Origin: Candidatus Villigracilaceae bacterium
GTDB taxonomy: Bacteria; Chloroflexota; Anaerolineae; Anaerolineales; Villigracilaceae
Direction of reading: 5' to 3'
DNA length: 64,000 nt
Assembly (NCBI GenBank): GCA_026645935.1
Contig: JAPKMP010000003.1
Span: forward strand, 62,001 to 126,000
Of the stretch, positions 11,071-19,965 are shown piece after piece (the first letter of the stretch is position 1; each line of letters begins with the position of its first letter). Made by a program: the position numbers and the translations under genes. The notes under the pieces were generated by a model, which was given only the letters and a program-made list of their open reading frames with translations, ran no database searches and was not told the DNA's origin.

Positions 11071-11101
11071 AAAAAAAGTGGACTGGGCAGACCAGTCCAC
11101 T
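11071..11101 (-). terminator. Intrinsic terminator/attenuator just before the GH1 start codon
   Basis: Minus strand AGTGGACTGG-TCTGC-CCAGTCCACT-TTTTTT; U-tract ends 3 nt before the ATG of the GH1 gene. Confidence 0.75.
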
Positions 11102-11111
11102 TGTCTCCAGA

Positions 11112-12215
11112 TTAACCTTTGACTGAGCCCGCCAACAATCCGCGCACGAAGAACCGCTGCAAGGTGAAGAAGACAGTGAGCGGCAGGATCATGGACACGA
11201 ACGCGCCCGCCGTCAGCAGGTGCCAATCCTGGCCGCGTGCCCCGACGATGGCGGCCATCCGCTGGGTCACAAGTTCGAATTCGGGGTTGCCACCCAGAAA
11301 GATCAACGCCACAAGGTAATCGTTCCAGACCCATAGGAACTGGAAGATGGCAAAGGAGGCAAGCGCGGGTACGGAGAGGGGTAATACGAGCGTTGTGAAT
11401 ACCGTGAAATGGGAGGCGCCGTCAATGAACGCCGATTCCAAAATATCGCGCGGCAATGAGCTGATGTAGTTGTAAAGCAGATACGTTGCCAGCGCCAGAC
11501 CAAAGCCGGTATGCGCAAGCCAGATCGCAAGGAAGGTGCCATTGAGATTCAATGACCTATAGTCGCGCAGGATCGGCACCAGGGCAATCTGGAGAGGCAC
11601 GACCAGAAGAGCAACGACCATGATGAACATGCCGCGGCGACCGGGGAATTTCATCCATGCAAAGGCATACGCCGCAAATGCGGCGATCAAGATCGGAATG
11701 ACCGTGGATGGAATCGCCACCGCCAGACTGTTAAGGAAGGCATTGACCATGTTGTCACCGGGGACCACTTCCACCGAGCCATCCGGCCGTCTGAATTCGA
11801 AATCCTGCCCGCCAAGGACCTGTTCGTAATTATCGAGGGAAAAGTCCCAATCTATCGTCCATGCATTTTCCTGCACTTCGACCTTTCCAAGCCGCTTATT
11901 GCCAATCCAGGTTACTCGTTTGCCGTCCGGGGTTTCAATGCCTTTACGGAATTGGTCGAATGTGCCGGAGACGCCTTCGATCTCCATGACTTCATCAGGA
12001 TTGAGACCAAGCGCCTTCGGGTCCAATTCGCTGACCGGCCGCCATTCACGATGTGGAAAAACGTTCCACCAGCCTGTTGTGGCGATCTTATCCCTGTTGC
12101 GAAAGGACGAAATGAAAATGCCAAGTGTTGGGATGGTCCAGATCAGAACAAGAAGGAGAAGCGTGAGATTGACCAGCCATTTGCCAAGTCGTTTTTGATT
12201 TTTTGCGCTGCTCAT
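11112..12215 (-). CDS. Carbohydrate ABC transporter permease (MalG/AglG-like)
   Basis: Multi-TM; EAA-like loop ILESAFIDGASHFTVFTTLVLPLSVPALA. Confidence 0.88.
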   Translation of the reverse strand: MSSAKNQKRLGKWLVNLTLLLLVLIWTIPTLGIFISSFRNRDKIATTGWWNVFPHREWRPVSELDPKALGLNPDEVMEIEGVSGTFDQFRKGIETPDGKRVTWIGNKRLGKVEVQENAWTIDWDFSLDNYEQVLGGQDFEFRRPDGSVEVVPGDNMVNAFLNSLAVAIPSTVIPILIAAFAAYAFAWMKFPGRRGMFIMVVALLVVPLQIALVPILRDYRSLNLNGTFLAIWLAHTGFGLALATYLLYNYISSLPRDILESAFIDGASHFTVFTTLVLPLSVPALASFAIFQFLWVWNDYLVALIFLGGNPEFELVTQRMAAIVGARGQDWHLLTAGAFVSMILPLTVFFTLQRFFVRGLLAGSVKG

Positions 12216-12216
12216 C

Positions 12217-13386
12217 TTAAAATGCCTCCTGTTCCCTGAAGCGTTTCAAGTTGTAGATCATGACCGGGATCACGGCGATGAGAAGCACAATGGCGATCGC
12301 CGAACCAAATCCCGAATTGCGGTTTGTGAATGACTGGCGGTAGAACTGTGTGGCAATGACATGCGTGCCGAATTGCCCTCCCGTCATTACCCAGACAACG
12401 TCGAATATTTTGAGGGTAAAGATGATGATCGTGGTCCACACCGAGATGAGGGTGCCCTGAATGTAGGGCATCATGATACGGAAAAAGATCTGAAATTCAT
12501 TTGCGCCGTCGATGCGTCCGGCTTCCAGCAGCTCCTCCGGTATGCCCTTGAGCGCCGCGGAGAAAAGCACCATTGAAAAGCCTGCCTGCAGCCAGACCAC
12601 GATCACGATTAGGAATAAGTTGTTCCAGGGCGATATGGCCACCCATTGCGGCCACGCCTCCGGGGTTCCGCCAAGGCTGGTAACAATGGAATTCAATAAA
12701 CCGATTTGTGTCTGACCTTCGGGTCTGTATTCGTAGATGAAATTCCAGATAATTCCTGCGCCAACGAAGGAGATCGCCATCGGCAAAAAAATGAGCGACT
12801 TTGCCAGTTTCTCGAAACTGCTCCGGTCGGCAAGTACCGCAATCAGAAGGCCGAAGATGACCGAGAATGTGCTTCCGAAGATGATCCACATCAGGTTGTT
12901 ACGGAAGGCTTCGACCATCAAATCCTGGGTGAAGACCGAAGCATAATTGCCGAAGCCAACGAAAGCAGCGCTGGAGATCTGCTGTATGAAACTCAACCCT
13001 TCCGGCGGGCCGTCGCGTCCGAACAGGCTGAGATAAAATGTGCGCAGGGTCGGAATTGCCAGGTACCAGGAAAGGATGGCGATGGCGGGTCCTACGAACA
13101 CAAAAGGAAGCAGTCTTCCCTTCCATTGGTCGGGAAGCTTTTCTACAAGCCAGTTGAAGACCCAATACAAAAGGCCGACGCCGCCAACACCCCATATGAT
13201 GGCAATCAGGACGATGATCTCGCGCGGGGCATTACTGTCCCGCAGGAAAAGGAATCCGAGATAGAGAACATAAAATGAAATCAACGGGATGCTTACTGCC
13301 AATAAAACACGTCCGATTAGGGCGAGTATCCCCGCAACAAACGATTGATCCCCTGCCACTTTGTTGTTCGGTGATTCCATGGTCAT
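12217..13386 (-). CDS. Carbohydrate ABC transporter permease (MalF/AglF-like)
   Basis: Multi-TM; EELLEAGRIDGANEFQIFFRIMMPYIQGTL EAA loop. Confidence 0.88.
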   Translation of the reverse strand: MTMESPNNKVAGDQSFVAGILALIGRVLLAVSIPLISFYVLYLGFLFLRDSNAPREIIVLIAIIWGVGGVGLLYWVFNWLVEKLPDQWKGRLLPFVFVGPAIAILSWYLAIPTLRTFYLSLFGRDGPPEGLSFIQQISSAAFVGFGNYASVFTQDLMVEAFRNNLMWIIFGSTFSVIFGLLIAVLADRSSFEKLAKSLIFLPMAISFVGAGIIWNFIYEYRPEGQTQIGLLNSIVTSLGGTPEAWPQWVAISPWNNLFLIVIVVWLQAGFSMVLFSAALKGIPEELLEAGRIDGANEFQIFFRIMMPYIQGTLISVWTTIIIFTLKIFDVVWVMTGGQFGTHVIATQFYRQSFTNRNSGFGSAIAIVLLIAVIPVMIYNLKRFREQEAF

Positions 13387-13415
13387 CTCCTTTAGCTTAA
13401 CTAAGAAGAAGGATA

Positions 13416-13451
13416 AAAATGGGGGTGGAAGGTTGTTGGACCTCCCACCCC
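13416..13451 (-). terminator. Hairpin after the solute-binding protein gene (intra-operon attenuator)
   Basis: Minus strand GGGGTGGGAGGT-CCAACA-ACCTTCCACCCC followed by CATTTTTA. Confidence 0.6.
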
Positions 13452-13473
13452 AGCATTTTACTACTTCACTTTA

Positions 13474-14826
13474 TTATTTCGGCCAGGTTGCATCGATCGC
13501 CTTCATGGCGGTATCAAGGTCTTCGGAACCCGCCACGTAGCTGGAAATGTGCTCCCAGAAGGAACCGGCACCAACTTCGCCGGGCATGAGGTCAGAGCCA
13601 TCGAAGCGGAAACTGGTCGCCTGCGCTACGAGTTCGGCGATGCCCTTTTCCAGTTCGACACCGTACATATCGGGTGTGACGGTCTGGTGAGCAGCCAATG
13701 CGCCGCCGCCCTGGAGCCAGCCGCTCGCCGACTCAGGCACGGTGAAGTATTCCATCAGCGCGCGAACTTCGGGGCGGTCGTTGAACATATACATAGAGTC
13801 GCCTGCCACGAGGAACGGTTTCCCATAAGCGGGGTCCACGGGCGGGAAGTAGAAGAAGCCATAATCCTCGCCTGCCACAGTGCCTTCAGGGAAGAAACCG
13901 GTGATGAAGTTGCCCTGCTTGTGCATCCAGCATTGCGGGGGATCTTCGAACATCGGCGCGGGAGAATCGCCAAAGAAGGTTGTGACAATGGAGGATCTGC
14001 CGCCGTAAACATAAGCATCATTGAACCAGAGTTCGCTCCAGGTTTCGATGGCTTTCTTCACCTCGGGGGAATCGAAGGACAGTTCACCAGCGACCCATGC
14101 ATCGTAATTTTCCAGAGACGTGGTGCGCAACATCATCTCCTCGGTCCAGTCGGTGGCAGCCCAACCGGTGGCGGCGCCGGATTCAACGCCGATGCACCAT
14201 GGGGTATCGCCGTCGTCGGCGATCTGTTGATTCAACGCCATCAACTCTTCCCAGGTTTCGGGGATCTCATAGCCAGCCGCATCCCACGCCTTCTTGGGAT
14301 ACCAGACCAGGCTCTTGCCGTTGAAGCGGTGGAAAATACCCATTTCAGCGCCGTCGAAGGTGACCATATCACGCCAGCTCTGGTTGTACTGCTGGGTAAG
14401 CCACTCATCCGAGAGATATTCGCTGACAGGAACTATATCGCCACCAGCAACAAATTGTGCGGCTTTACCGGGCTGCGGGAAGTCTACAATGTCGGGAGCA
14501 TCGCCAGCATCGACACGGACGGAAATGGTGGCTTCGAATTCCTTGTTGCCAATGTAGTTGACGGTGATGCCGGTCGCTTCTTCAAACGCCTTTACACTCT
14601 CTGCGAATTTCACACCATCGGGATCGTTGCCTTCGAAGGCTCCATCAACGGTGACGGTCGTACCCGAATAGCTTCCCTTGAGGGCTTCTTCCAAAGCGCC
14701 CCCCGCCGGGTACGGAAAGTCAACTTCGGTCGCGGGAACTTCAGTTGGAGCGGGAGTTCCGCATGCCGCAAGAAGCAGGGAGGCAGCCAGCGTCAAAGCG
14801 AGGACTTGCCATAAAACTTTTTTCAT
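13474..14826 (-). CDS. Extracellular solute-binding lipoprotein, carbohydrate ABC transporter
   Basis: Lipobox LLLAACGTPAPTE; family 1 SBP features (KAFEEATGITVNYIGNKEFE...DAPDIVDFPQPG). Confidence 0.9.
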   Translation of the reverse strand: MKKVLWQVLALTLAASLLLAACGTPAPTEVPATEVDFPYPAGGALEEALKGSYSGTTVTVDGAFEGNDPDGVKFAESVKAFEEATGITVNYIGNKEFEATISVRVDAGDAPDIVDFPQPGKAAQFVAGGDIVPVSEYLSDEWLTQQYNQSWRDMVTFDGAEMGIFHRFNGKSLVWYPKKAWDAAGYEIPETWEELMALNQQIADDGDTPWCIGVESGAATGWAATDWTEEMMLRTTSLENYDAWVAGELSFDSPEVKKAIETWSELWFNDAYVYGGRSSIVTTFFGDSPAPMFEDPPQCWMHKQGNFITGFFPEGTVAGEDYGFFYFPPVDPAYGKPFLVAGDSMYMFNDRPEVRALMEYFTVPESASGWLQGGGALAAHQTVTPDMYGVELEKGIAELVAQATSFRFDGSDLMPGEVGAGSFWEHISSYVAGSEDLDTAMKAIDATWPK

Positions 14827-14960
14827 TCTTCTCTCCTTGAAAAAGATTGGAAATGGATCGTAATTTGGTTGTCAGGTTTGGGGGAATGGTGATCAATATC
14901 CGGGGCACCTCCTTCAGCAAAGGAATGATCCGATGTTGCTATCAATTGAAAGAGTTTTTA

Positions 14961-14974
14961 TGAAAGCACTTTCA
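14961..14974. promoter_or_regulatory. LacI-family operator upstream of the sugar ABC operon
   Basis: TGAAAGCACTTTCA (TGAAAG/CTTTCA arms), identical 14-mer at 16104-16117 upstream of the lacI-like gene. Confidence 0.8.
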
Positions 14975-15074
14975 CCAATAAGTATAGCACATCCATTTAT
15001 TAAGTCAATAAGCAATTTATGAAGTCTAATTTTATTGAGAAGAAACGCACAAATCGAACTCCCCCAATAAATAG

Positions 15075-16085
15075 CTATGCGGTTGCACGCTCAATGAGAT
15101 TCAAGGGAAGATTAATATGCTGCAGTGCCCGATTATGCCCGCCTGTACGCATCAATGCCATTTCTGCGGAGAGTCGGCCCGATTCATCGAGATGCTGGCG
15201 AATGGTCGTCAGGTCCACATAATCCGCCATATCGATATCATCGAAACCGATGATTGCCAGGTCATCGGGGATGCGGAGATTCAATTGGCGCGCGACCTTC
15301 ATCACACTCAACGCCTGTATATCCGACGCAGCAAATAATGCGGTCGGACGGCTGCTCATGCTTAGGAGTTCGTACGCCGCCTGCCGCGAATTCTCATGCG
15401 AATAAAGCGCCTGCTTGACGTTCTTTTTTGGCAGTGGGATCCCGGCTTCTTCCAATGTTTTTTTGAAACCTTCCAGTCGGGACTTCACTGGATGAATGGC
15501 ATACCGCTCAGGCGGTTCGATATCTCCAAGAAAGCCGAATGAATTGTGTCCCTTCTTGATCAGATACTCCGCCACCATCCTCCCACCCTGCTCGTCATTG
15601 ATGACAATGCTGTTTAATTCATCATGGGAGAATTCGATCAGCACCGTTTGCATTCCGTTTTCGATCAGCCGTCGTACATCTTTATCCTCGATGGCCAGCG
15701 ACATGATGATCAACCCATCCAGGTTGCCCATGATCGGGATGGAGGAGATATATCCTTGGAGATGTTCCACCGAATCGACAGGGTAGATCACCAACTCATA
15801 ATTCTCGCGAGACAAAGTCCCTGCCACGCCGCGCAAGCGCTGCACAAACGAGGGTGCCGTAAAGAATGGCGTGATGACGCCAACCCGGTTCGAATACTTC
15901 AACGCCCGCGCGCGCGCTTCCGCCTTTGGGACAAAACCGAGGAGATCGATCGCATCGATTACCCGCGTCCGGGTTTCGGGATTTACTTTATCCGGCGCGT
16001 TCAGCACACGGGAAATGGTGGAGATGCTCACGCCCGAAAGTGCGGCAACATCGTAGATTGTGGGTTTTTTCTTGGTCTTTGGCAT
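15075..16085 (-). CDS. LacI family transcriptional regulator
   Basis: MPKTKKKPTIYDVAALSGVSISTISRVLNAPDKVNPETRTRV HTH. Track start at 16112 is a GTG lying inside the operator; ATG at 16085 preferred. Confidence 0.93.
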   Translation of the reverse strand: MPKTKKKPTIYDVAALSGVSISTISRVLNAPDKVNPETRTRVIDAIDLLGFVPKAEARARALKYSNRVGVITPFFTAPSFVQRLRGVAGTLSRENYELVIYPVDSVEHLQGYISSIPIMGNLDGLIIMSLAIEDKDVRRLIENGMQTVLIEFSHDELNSIVINDEQGGRMVAEYLIKKGHNSFGFLGDIEPPERYAIHPVKSRLEGFKKTLEEAGIPLPKKNVKQALYSHENSRQAAYELLSMSSRPTALFAASDIQALSVMKVARQLNLRIPDDLAIIGFDDIDMADYVDLTTIRQHLDESGRLSAEMALMRTGGHNRALQHINLPLNLIERATA

Positions 16086-16103
16086 GATGAAGTGAAAGCT
16101 GTG

Positions 16104-16117
16104 TGAAAGCACTTTCA
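16104..16117. promoter_or_regulatory. LacI-family operator upstream of the lacI-like gene (autoregulation)
   Basis: TGAAAGCACTTTCA, exact copy of the 14961 site. Confidence 0.8.
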
Positions 16118-16158
16118 GTCTAACACGGAATTGAGCAAGTTTCCAGTAATGGCAGAGA

Positions 16159-16857
16159 TTATTTTGCTGGTTTTACGACAGGGGTATTCCCCTCACCTAG
16201 TCTGGTCACCTCCACCCAAAGGGATGCCGCGAGTTCGTAGCCGATAAGGTGGCCTTGCGGCTTCATTTGCAGCCTTAATGGACCTTTGAAAGGGGCGCAA
16301 CTCAACAGGTGGAAGGGTTTATCGGGAACGAGTCCCAATTCGCCAATATAAGTCAATTTCTCCAGATCATGCGTGCGCACACGGCTGATGACACAATCCG
16401 AACCGGAAGGAACTTCAATCAGCGGAACATCGTTGACCACTGGCATAACGCCGTTTTTGGATGGAATCGGCTCGCCATGCGGGCAGCGGGTGGGGTGCCC
16501 TGCCAATTCGTCCATGCGGTCTTCGATCTCATCGTTGACGCCTTTTTCGAATGTGTCCGAAAGTTCGTGGGCGGTTGCCCAATCGTATTTCATCACTTTA
16601 ACGAGAAAGACCTCGGTGAGGCGATGTCGGCGCAGGGACGGCATGGCGATTCTTTCGCCGGTTTCGGTGAGACGGACTCCGCGATACGGCTCATGCACAA
16701 GATAGCCAAGTTTCTGCAAACGTTTGACCATCGTCGAGATCGCCTGCGCTGACGAATCGACATGTGAGCTTAAAAGGGAAAGCGGAACCTGTTCATGGTC
16801 CTGCTGCAAACGGTAAATTTCGGCAGCATAACGCTGCATTACAGGGCTGGCGGTCAT
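16159..16857 (-). CDS. DtxR/MntR-family metal-dependent transcriptional regulator
   Basis: LLSSHVDSSAQAISTMVKRLQKLGYLVHEPYRGVRLTETGERIA...HRLTEVFLVKVMKYDW...; C-terminal FeoA/SH3-like region; divergent from Fe transporter. Confidence 0.85.
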   Translation of the reverse strand: MTASPVMQRYAAEIYRLQQDHEQVPLSLLSSHVDSSAQAISTMVKRLQKLGYLVHEPYRGVRLTETGERIAMPSLRRHRLTEVFLVKVMKYDWATAHELSDTFEKGVNDEIEDRMDELAGHPTRCPHGEPIPSKNGVMPVVNDVPLIEVPSGSDCVISRVRTHDLEKLTYIGELGLVPDKPFHLLSCAPFKGPLRLQMKPQGHLIGYELAASLWVEVTRLGEGNTPVVKPAK

Positions 16858-16870
16858 CGTACTCCGTGAT

Positions 16871-16976
16871 GTCGTTCTGAGCCGCGAAGCGGCGAAGAAT
16901 CTCTACGACTATCTCAGAGATCCTCACCCCACTGCACCGCAATGCGGAGCATGTGCCACTATCGCTCAGGGTGACA
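16871..16976. repeat. Dispersed intergenic palindromic repeat (type B: GTC..CTGAG..GAAGAATCTC/CTATCGCTCAGGGTGACA)
   Basis: GTCGTTCTGAGCCGCGAAGCGGCGAAGAATCTCTACGAC...CCACTATCGCTCAGGGTGACA; related sequence at 23126-23155 and 32662-32728. Confidence 0.6.
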
Positions 16977-17139
16977 TAATTTTATCAACCGGGTTGAAAA
17001 CATTTCACAACCAGATATAGATAAAATTTAATACAAATATCTAGATTATTCGATTGGCGGTCATTATACTACGCCCCACTCAAGGCAGATAAAAATTATC
17101 TTATTTATCCGCCCGCATTACACAAGGAGATTTCGTACG

Positions 17140-18222
17140 ATGCAAACCAGCAAGAAACTTTTTATCCTGTTATTTCTGATGGCGTTGTCCGTCAGCGCGT
17201 GTGGCGGCGCGGCGACAGAACCCGTCGGCGAAGAACAAGCCACCGAAGCAGCACCCAGCACCGAGGTCAGCAGTGAGGCGGAAGTATCCGGCGACCTGGT
17301 CATTTATTCGGGTCGTTCCGAGCCGCTCATCCAGCCGGTGCTCGATGCGTTCAAGGCGAAGTATCCGAATGTGAATATCCTGCTCAAGGCGGGCAGCAAC
17401 AGTGAGTTGGCGAATGCGCTCATCGAAGAGAAAGCCAACCCGCAAGCGGATGTGTTCATCACCACCGAGCTGCTCACTGTGCAATCGCTGACTTCGGAAG
17501 GGGTCTTCCAGTCTTATGCCCCGGCGGGTGTGGAGAATATCCCCGCTGAATTTGTGGGCGAAGGCAATGCGTGGACCGGGCTGACCAAACGCGCGCGCGT
17601 CATCATCTATAACAAAGACCTTGTGGCTGAGGACGAAGCGCCCGCCTCGATCTTCGATTTGACTGACTCCAAATGGCAGGGTCAGATCGCCGCTGCGGGC
17701 TCGACCAACGGCGGGATGCAGGCGCAGGTCGCCGCGATGCAGCAATTGCTCGGCGACGAAGCGACCGAAGAATGGCTGAATGGTTTGATCGCGAACGATG
17801 TGACCTTCTTCGGCGGTCACACCGATGTGCGCAAGGCGGTCGGCGCGGGCGAGTTCAAGATCGGGTTGGTCAATCACTATTACTATCACCTGCAACTTGC
17901 CGAAGGCAGCAACGTGGGTGTGATCTATCCTGATCAGGGTGAGGGACAGGTTGGTTTGTTCACCAATGCCACGGCTGCGGCAGTGGTGAACGGTTCAAAG
18001 AACCCCGCAGCAGCGCAAGCCTTTTTGGACTTCCTCATTTCGGAAGAAGGACAGAAGTTGTTCGCCGAGCAGAATTATGAATATCCCCTGCTCGCGGGTG
18101 TGCCGATCAAGGAAGGTGTTCAGCCTCTCGATAATTTCCGCCTCGCCGATGTGGATGTGGTGAAAGCCGCCGCGAATTTCGATGTGATGTTCGATCTGAT
18201 CGAACGCGTGGGATTGCCGTAA
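17140..18222 (+). CDS. Fe(3+) ABC transporter substrate-binding lipoprotein
   Basis: Lipobox LSVSACGG; VIYSGRSEPLIQPVLDAFKAKYPNVNILLKAGSNSELANALIEEK typical of iron(III)-binding proteins. Confidence 0.88.
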   Translation: MQTSKKLFILLFLMALSVSACGGAATEPVGEEQATEAAPSTEVSSEAEVSGDLVIYSGRSEPLIQPVLDAFKAKYPNVNILLKAGSNSELANALIEEKANPQADVFITTELLTVQSLTSEGVFQSYAPAGVENIPAEFVGEGNAWTGLTKRARVIIYNKDLVAEDEAPASIFDLTDSKWQGQIAAAGSTNGGMQAQVAAMQQLLGDEATEEWLNGLIANDVTFFGGHTDVRKAVGAGEFKIGLVNHYYYHLQLAEGSNVGVIYPDQGEGQVGLFTNATAAAVVNGSKNPAAAQAFLDFLISEEGQKLFAEQNYEYPLLAGVPIKEGVQPLDNFRLADVDVVKAAANFDVMFDLIERVGLP

Positions 18223-18231
18223 AAATAATCA

Positions 18232-18295
18232 ACCACAAATGGAACGAAGGGTCACAAAGGTTTTTCCTTAGTGCTCCTTTGTGACCCTTCGTGGT
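18232..18295. repeat. Strong inverted repeat between binding protein and permease genes
   Basis: Perfect 16-bp arms CGAAGGGTCACAAAGG (18245-18260) / CCTTTGTGACCCTTCG (18276-18291), extended by ACCAC/GTGGT. Confidence 0.75.
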
Positions 18296-18330
18296 GAGTA
18301 AATCCTGTTAAAATGGTGCGCTAACGCCCA

Positions 18331-19965
18331 ATGGAAATAACCCGCACGAACATCACCTATCAAAAAATACGCTCGAAGATCAGCCCGCGGCTTGCACTTG
18401 CTGCGGGCTTGGTGGCTTTATTTGTAGCAGTGCCGCTCATTTATATTTTCGTCCGCGCCATCACTGCCGAACCCGAGGCGTGGACTCGTTTATTTCAGGA
18501 ACGGATTTGGAAATTATTCGCCAACACACTGGGACTTGTGCTTGCCGTGACGGCAGGAGCCATGCTCACCGGCGTGACGATGGCATTTCTCACCGAGCGC
18601 ACCGACCTGCCTGGGGCAAAAATCTTCCGCTGGATGTTAGCCATGCCTCTCGCCATTCCCGCCTACATTGGTGGTATTGTGCATTTGGCGTTGCTGCGTC
18701 CGCGCGGCGGGGTGATCCCAAAATTATTGGAAGATATTTTCGGTCAGCCCGTGTTCACGCCCAGCCCGTTGGGATTTGGCGGCGCGGCGTTCATCCTGAC
18801 CTTGTTCATGTTCCCATATGTTTACCTCTTAAGCGGGGCTGCCTTCCGCACATTGCATGCCTCGCTTGAAGAAGCCTCTCGTGTTTTTGGTCGCACTCCC
18901 TTGCAGACTTTATTTCAAGTGACTTTGCCTGCGTTGCGTCCCGGCTTGACTGCGGGTGCGTTGTTGGTGGCGTTGGATATTCTGGCAGAATACGGTACGG
19001 TGGCGTTACTACGCTACGAAACTTTTTCATCTGCAATTTTCGTACAACTCTCCGGTCGTTATGACCGTTCGGCGGCTTCGGTTCTGAGTGGCATTCTCGT
19101 CGTTTTAGCAATTGGCATTTTATGGAGTGAACTGCGCCTGCAAGGTCGCGCGCGCTTCACCCAAATGGAAAGCAACTGGCGCCCCGCTCCGCTGATGATG
19201 TTGGGCAAGTGGCGCATTCCGGCATTTTTGCTTGTGCTGGGAGTCGTCTCTGCCAGTTTGCTACTACCTGTTGGAGTCTTGCTCGTCTGGAGCATTCAAG
19301 CCTCCCTCGACCCTGATACGATGCGGACTTTGTTCAGCACCGGCTCACAGGGGTTTGGAAATTACATTTGGAACAGTTTATGGAGTTCCTCAATGGCGGC
19401 GTTCATTGCGGTTGTGCTTTCTTTGCCTGTGGGATTATTGTCCGTCCGTTACCCGAATCAAGTTACAAAATTCATCTCGCGGCTTTGTCAGGTCGGTTAT
19501 GCCATTCCCGGCGTGGTCATTGCATTGAGTTTGGTATTGCTGGTCAATCGGTTTCTTCCGTTTTTGTATGCCACGCCATTTGTCGTTGTCATCGCCTTTG
19601 TCCTGCGTCACATGCCGCAGGCGGTGCGCGCCAGCGAGTCGGCGTTGAATCAGCTTTCACCCTCGCTCGAAGAAGCCTCACGCGTGATGGGGCGCACATC
19701 ATTCCAGACTCTTTTTCAAGTGACTCTTCCGTTGATTCTGCCGGGCTTGCTGGCGGGCGGATCGTTGGTGTTCCTAACCTCGCTCAAAGAATTACCGGCC
19801 ACACTTCTGCTGCGTCCGGCTGGCTTCGATACGCTCGCCGTGCGCGTGTGGGTGTGGGCAGGCGAAGGCTTTTACTTCCAAGCTGCGCCCGCCGCGTTAT
19901 TGCTCGTGCTTGTTTCTGCATTGCCGTTATCCTTCCTTCTTCGCAGGGAGCAGATATTCAAATGA
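18331..19965 (+). CDS. Fe(3+) ABC transporter permease (two fused permease domains)
   Basis: 544 aa, duplicated EAA loops LEEASRVFGRTPLQTLFQVTLPALRPGL and LEEASRVMGRTSFQTLFQVTLPLILPGL. Confidence 0.9.
   Translation: MEITRTNITYQKIRSKISPRLALAAGLVALFVAVPLIYIFVRAITAEPEAWTRLFQERIWKLFANTLGLVLAVTAGAMLTGVTMAFLTERTDLPGAKIFRWMLAMPLAIPAYIGGIVHLALLRPRGGVIPKLLEDIFGQPVFTPSPLGFGGAAFILTLFMFPYVYLLSGAAFRTLHASLEEASRVFGRTPLQTLFQVTLPALRPGLTAGALLVALDILAEYGTVALLRYETFSSAIFVQLSGRYDRSAASVLSGILVVLAIGILWSELRLQGRARFTQMESNWRPAPLMMLGKWRIPAFLLVLGVVSASLLLPVGVLLVWSIQASLDPDTMRTLFSTGSQGFGNYIWNSLWSSSMAAFIAVVLSLPVGLLSVRYPNQVTKFISRLCQVGYAIPGVVIALSLVLLVNRFLPFLYATPFVVVIAFVLRHMPQAVRASESALNQLSPSLEEASRVMGRTSFQTLFQVTLPLILPGLLAGGSLVFLTSLKELPATLLLRPAGFDTLAVRVWVWAGEGFYFQAAPAALLLVLVSALPLSFLLRREQIFK

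Noticed and set aside
13549-14814. 421-aa plus-strand ORF
   Set aside because: Antisense shadow of the solute-binding protein gene; no recognisable motif, Arg/Gly/Ala-rich shadow composition.
19368-19961. N-terminal extension of the Fe ABC ATPase ORF
   Set aside because: Out-of-frame overlap with the permease gene; ATGA start at 19962 begins a canonical ABC ATPase.
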